The translations under genes and the position numbers were made by a program. From NCBI GenBank assembly GCA_002390455.1, contig DGPN01000050.1, forward strand, positions 1 through 61,182: a stretch of 61,182 nucleotides of DNA, given 5' to 3'. Shown one piece after another: positions 60,919 to 61,182 of this stretch. The notes under the pieces were generated by a model. That model did no database searches. It saw only the letters and a program-made list of their open reading frames with translations, and had not been told where the DNA came from. The stretch's first letter is position 1, and every line of letters starts with the position of its first letter. The stretch is from Flavobacteriaceae bacterium UBA4439. GTDB lineage: Bacteria > Bacteroidota > Bacteroidia > Flavobacteriales > Flavobacteriaceae.

Positions 60919-61182
60919 ATGAAACACAACGAAAAAAGAAGATCTGTATTAAAAAATATTGGAATGGGAATGGCTGGCCTTTTTGGTATAGCAACTGTAA
61001 AAGCAGCACCCGCCAAAAGCAAAAAAGAAGTAGTGGGTAAAATAGTAGAAGACCAGAAAATGCCCTTATTCTCCGGTGCTGTGAGACATGGTAATACTCT
61101 GTATATAGCAGGAAAAGGGGCTCATTTTGAGGGAGACATCAAGGCCCATACGGATCATGTTTTAAATGAAGTACAAAAAGAA
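60919..61182 (+). CDS. RidA-like protein with Tat signal (5' part only)
   Basis: The gene starts at ATG 60919 and runs off the right edge after 88 codons. The first ~34 residues form a Tat-type signal: EKRRSVLKNIGMGMAGLF with twin arginines, then an Ala-rich cleavage region (KAAPA). The following VVGKIVEDQKMPLFSGAVRHGNTLYIAGKGAHF and HTDHVLNEVQKE match the N-terminal part of RidA/YjgF/UK114 imine deaminases, which hydrolyse reactive 2-imino acids. The diagnostic catalytic Arg would lie beyond the edge. It follows the RraA-like gene by 26 bases and probably belongs to the same operon. Confidence 0.8.
   Translation, partial: MKHNEKRRSVLKNIGMGMAGLFGIATVKAAPAKSKKEVVGKIVEDQKMPLFSGAVRHGNTLYIAGKGAHFEGDIKAHTDHVLNEVQKE

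Noticed and set aside
55101..61182. Polysaccharide utilisation locus
   Set aside because: No SusC/SusD pair, glycoside hydrolase of a recognised family, polysaccharide lyase or sulfatase is visible, so the locus is called a small-molecule catabolic cluster instead.

Overview
The window looks like a chromosomal segment of a marine-type Flavobacteriaceae (Bacteroidetes). The evidence is a type IX secretion/gliding translocon gene (sprA), porG, a secreted protease with a T9SS C-terminal sorting domain, a DUF4286 protein, an Nfu protein with duplicated N domains, and promoter-like TTG-N18/21-TAnnTTTG motifs typical of Bacteroidetes. Most of it is densely packed housekeeping sequence with many 1-14 bp gene overlaps. 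I saw no insertion sequence, prophage, CRISPR array or rRNA operon.

Layout. 1-350: a terminator and tRNA-Leu(CAA). 0.35-12.9 kb, plus strand: prs, rplY, pth, ribF, serS, DUF4286, rsmA, mgtE and a 2-hydroxyacid dehydrogenase. A minus-strand pair lies inside this block: a large T9SS-type metalloprotease and a small fibronectin-type lipoprotein. 12.9-16.2 kb, minus: aspartate kinase, a GNAT acetyltransferase, an alpha/beta hydrolase and pdxJ. 16.3-22.5 kb, plus: nadK, porG, uppS, bamA and two Skp/OmpH chaperones, i.e. envelope biogenesis. 22.5-24.7 kb: gamma-carbonic anhydrase, nfu and tsaB. 24.7-30.5 kb, minus: a five-gene ABC efflux system (ATPase, two permeases, adaptor, TolC). 30.6-35.6 kb, minus: a cytochrome c oxidase accessory block (heme O synthase, two subunit III proteins, subunit IV, a cysteine-less SCO-like protein, SCO, DUF420 and a tiny CxxC protein) without subunits I and II. 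35.7-37.3 kb: two TonB paralogues separated by a nested palindrome and a small orphan reading frame. 37.4-48.2 kb, minus: gcvH, sprA, ruvA and maeB.

48.2-61.2 kb is accessory: a divergent catabolic locus. The minus arm is SMP-30-like lactonase, sodium:solute symporter, DUF4434 protein, AGE-family epimerase and FAD-dependent oxidoreductase. The plus arm is CBM9-like lipoprotein, PQQ-type dehydrogenase fused to cytochrome c, amidohydrolase, BASS-family transporter, RraA-like aldolase and the start of a RidA-like protein that runs off the right edge. Seven of these eleven proteins carry their own export signal (lipoprotein, Sec or Tat). These include RraA- and RidA-like enzymes, whose families are normally cytoplasmic. 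My best reading is a largely periplasmic pathway that oxidises a sugar or N-acyl sugar acid, hydrolyses lactone and amide bonds, detoxifies an imine and cleaves a 2-oxo acid, with two sodium-coupled importers taking up the products. The substrate is unknown. This locus is the best candidate here for an undescribed system.

The second unusual spot is 36.37-36.61 kb, where the upstream TonB paralogue is intact and the downstream one has no ATG and a shortened membrane anchor.

Limits: all calls come from reading translated sequence and recalled family motifs. No database search, structure prediction or signal-peptide program was run. Starts that use TTG or GTG are judgements and are flagged.
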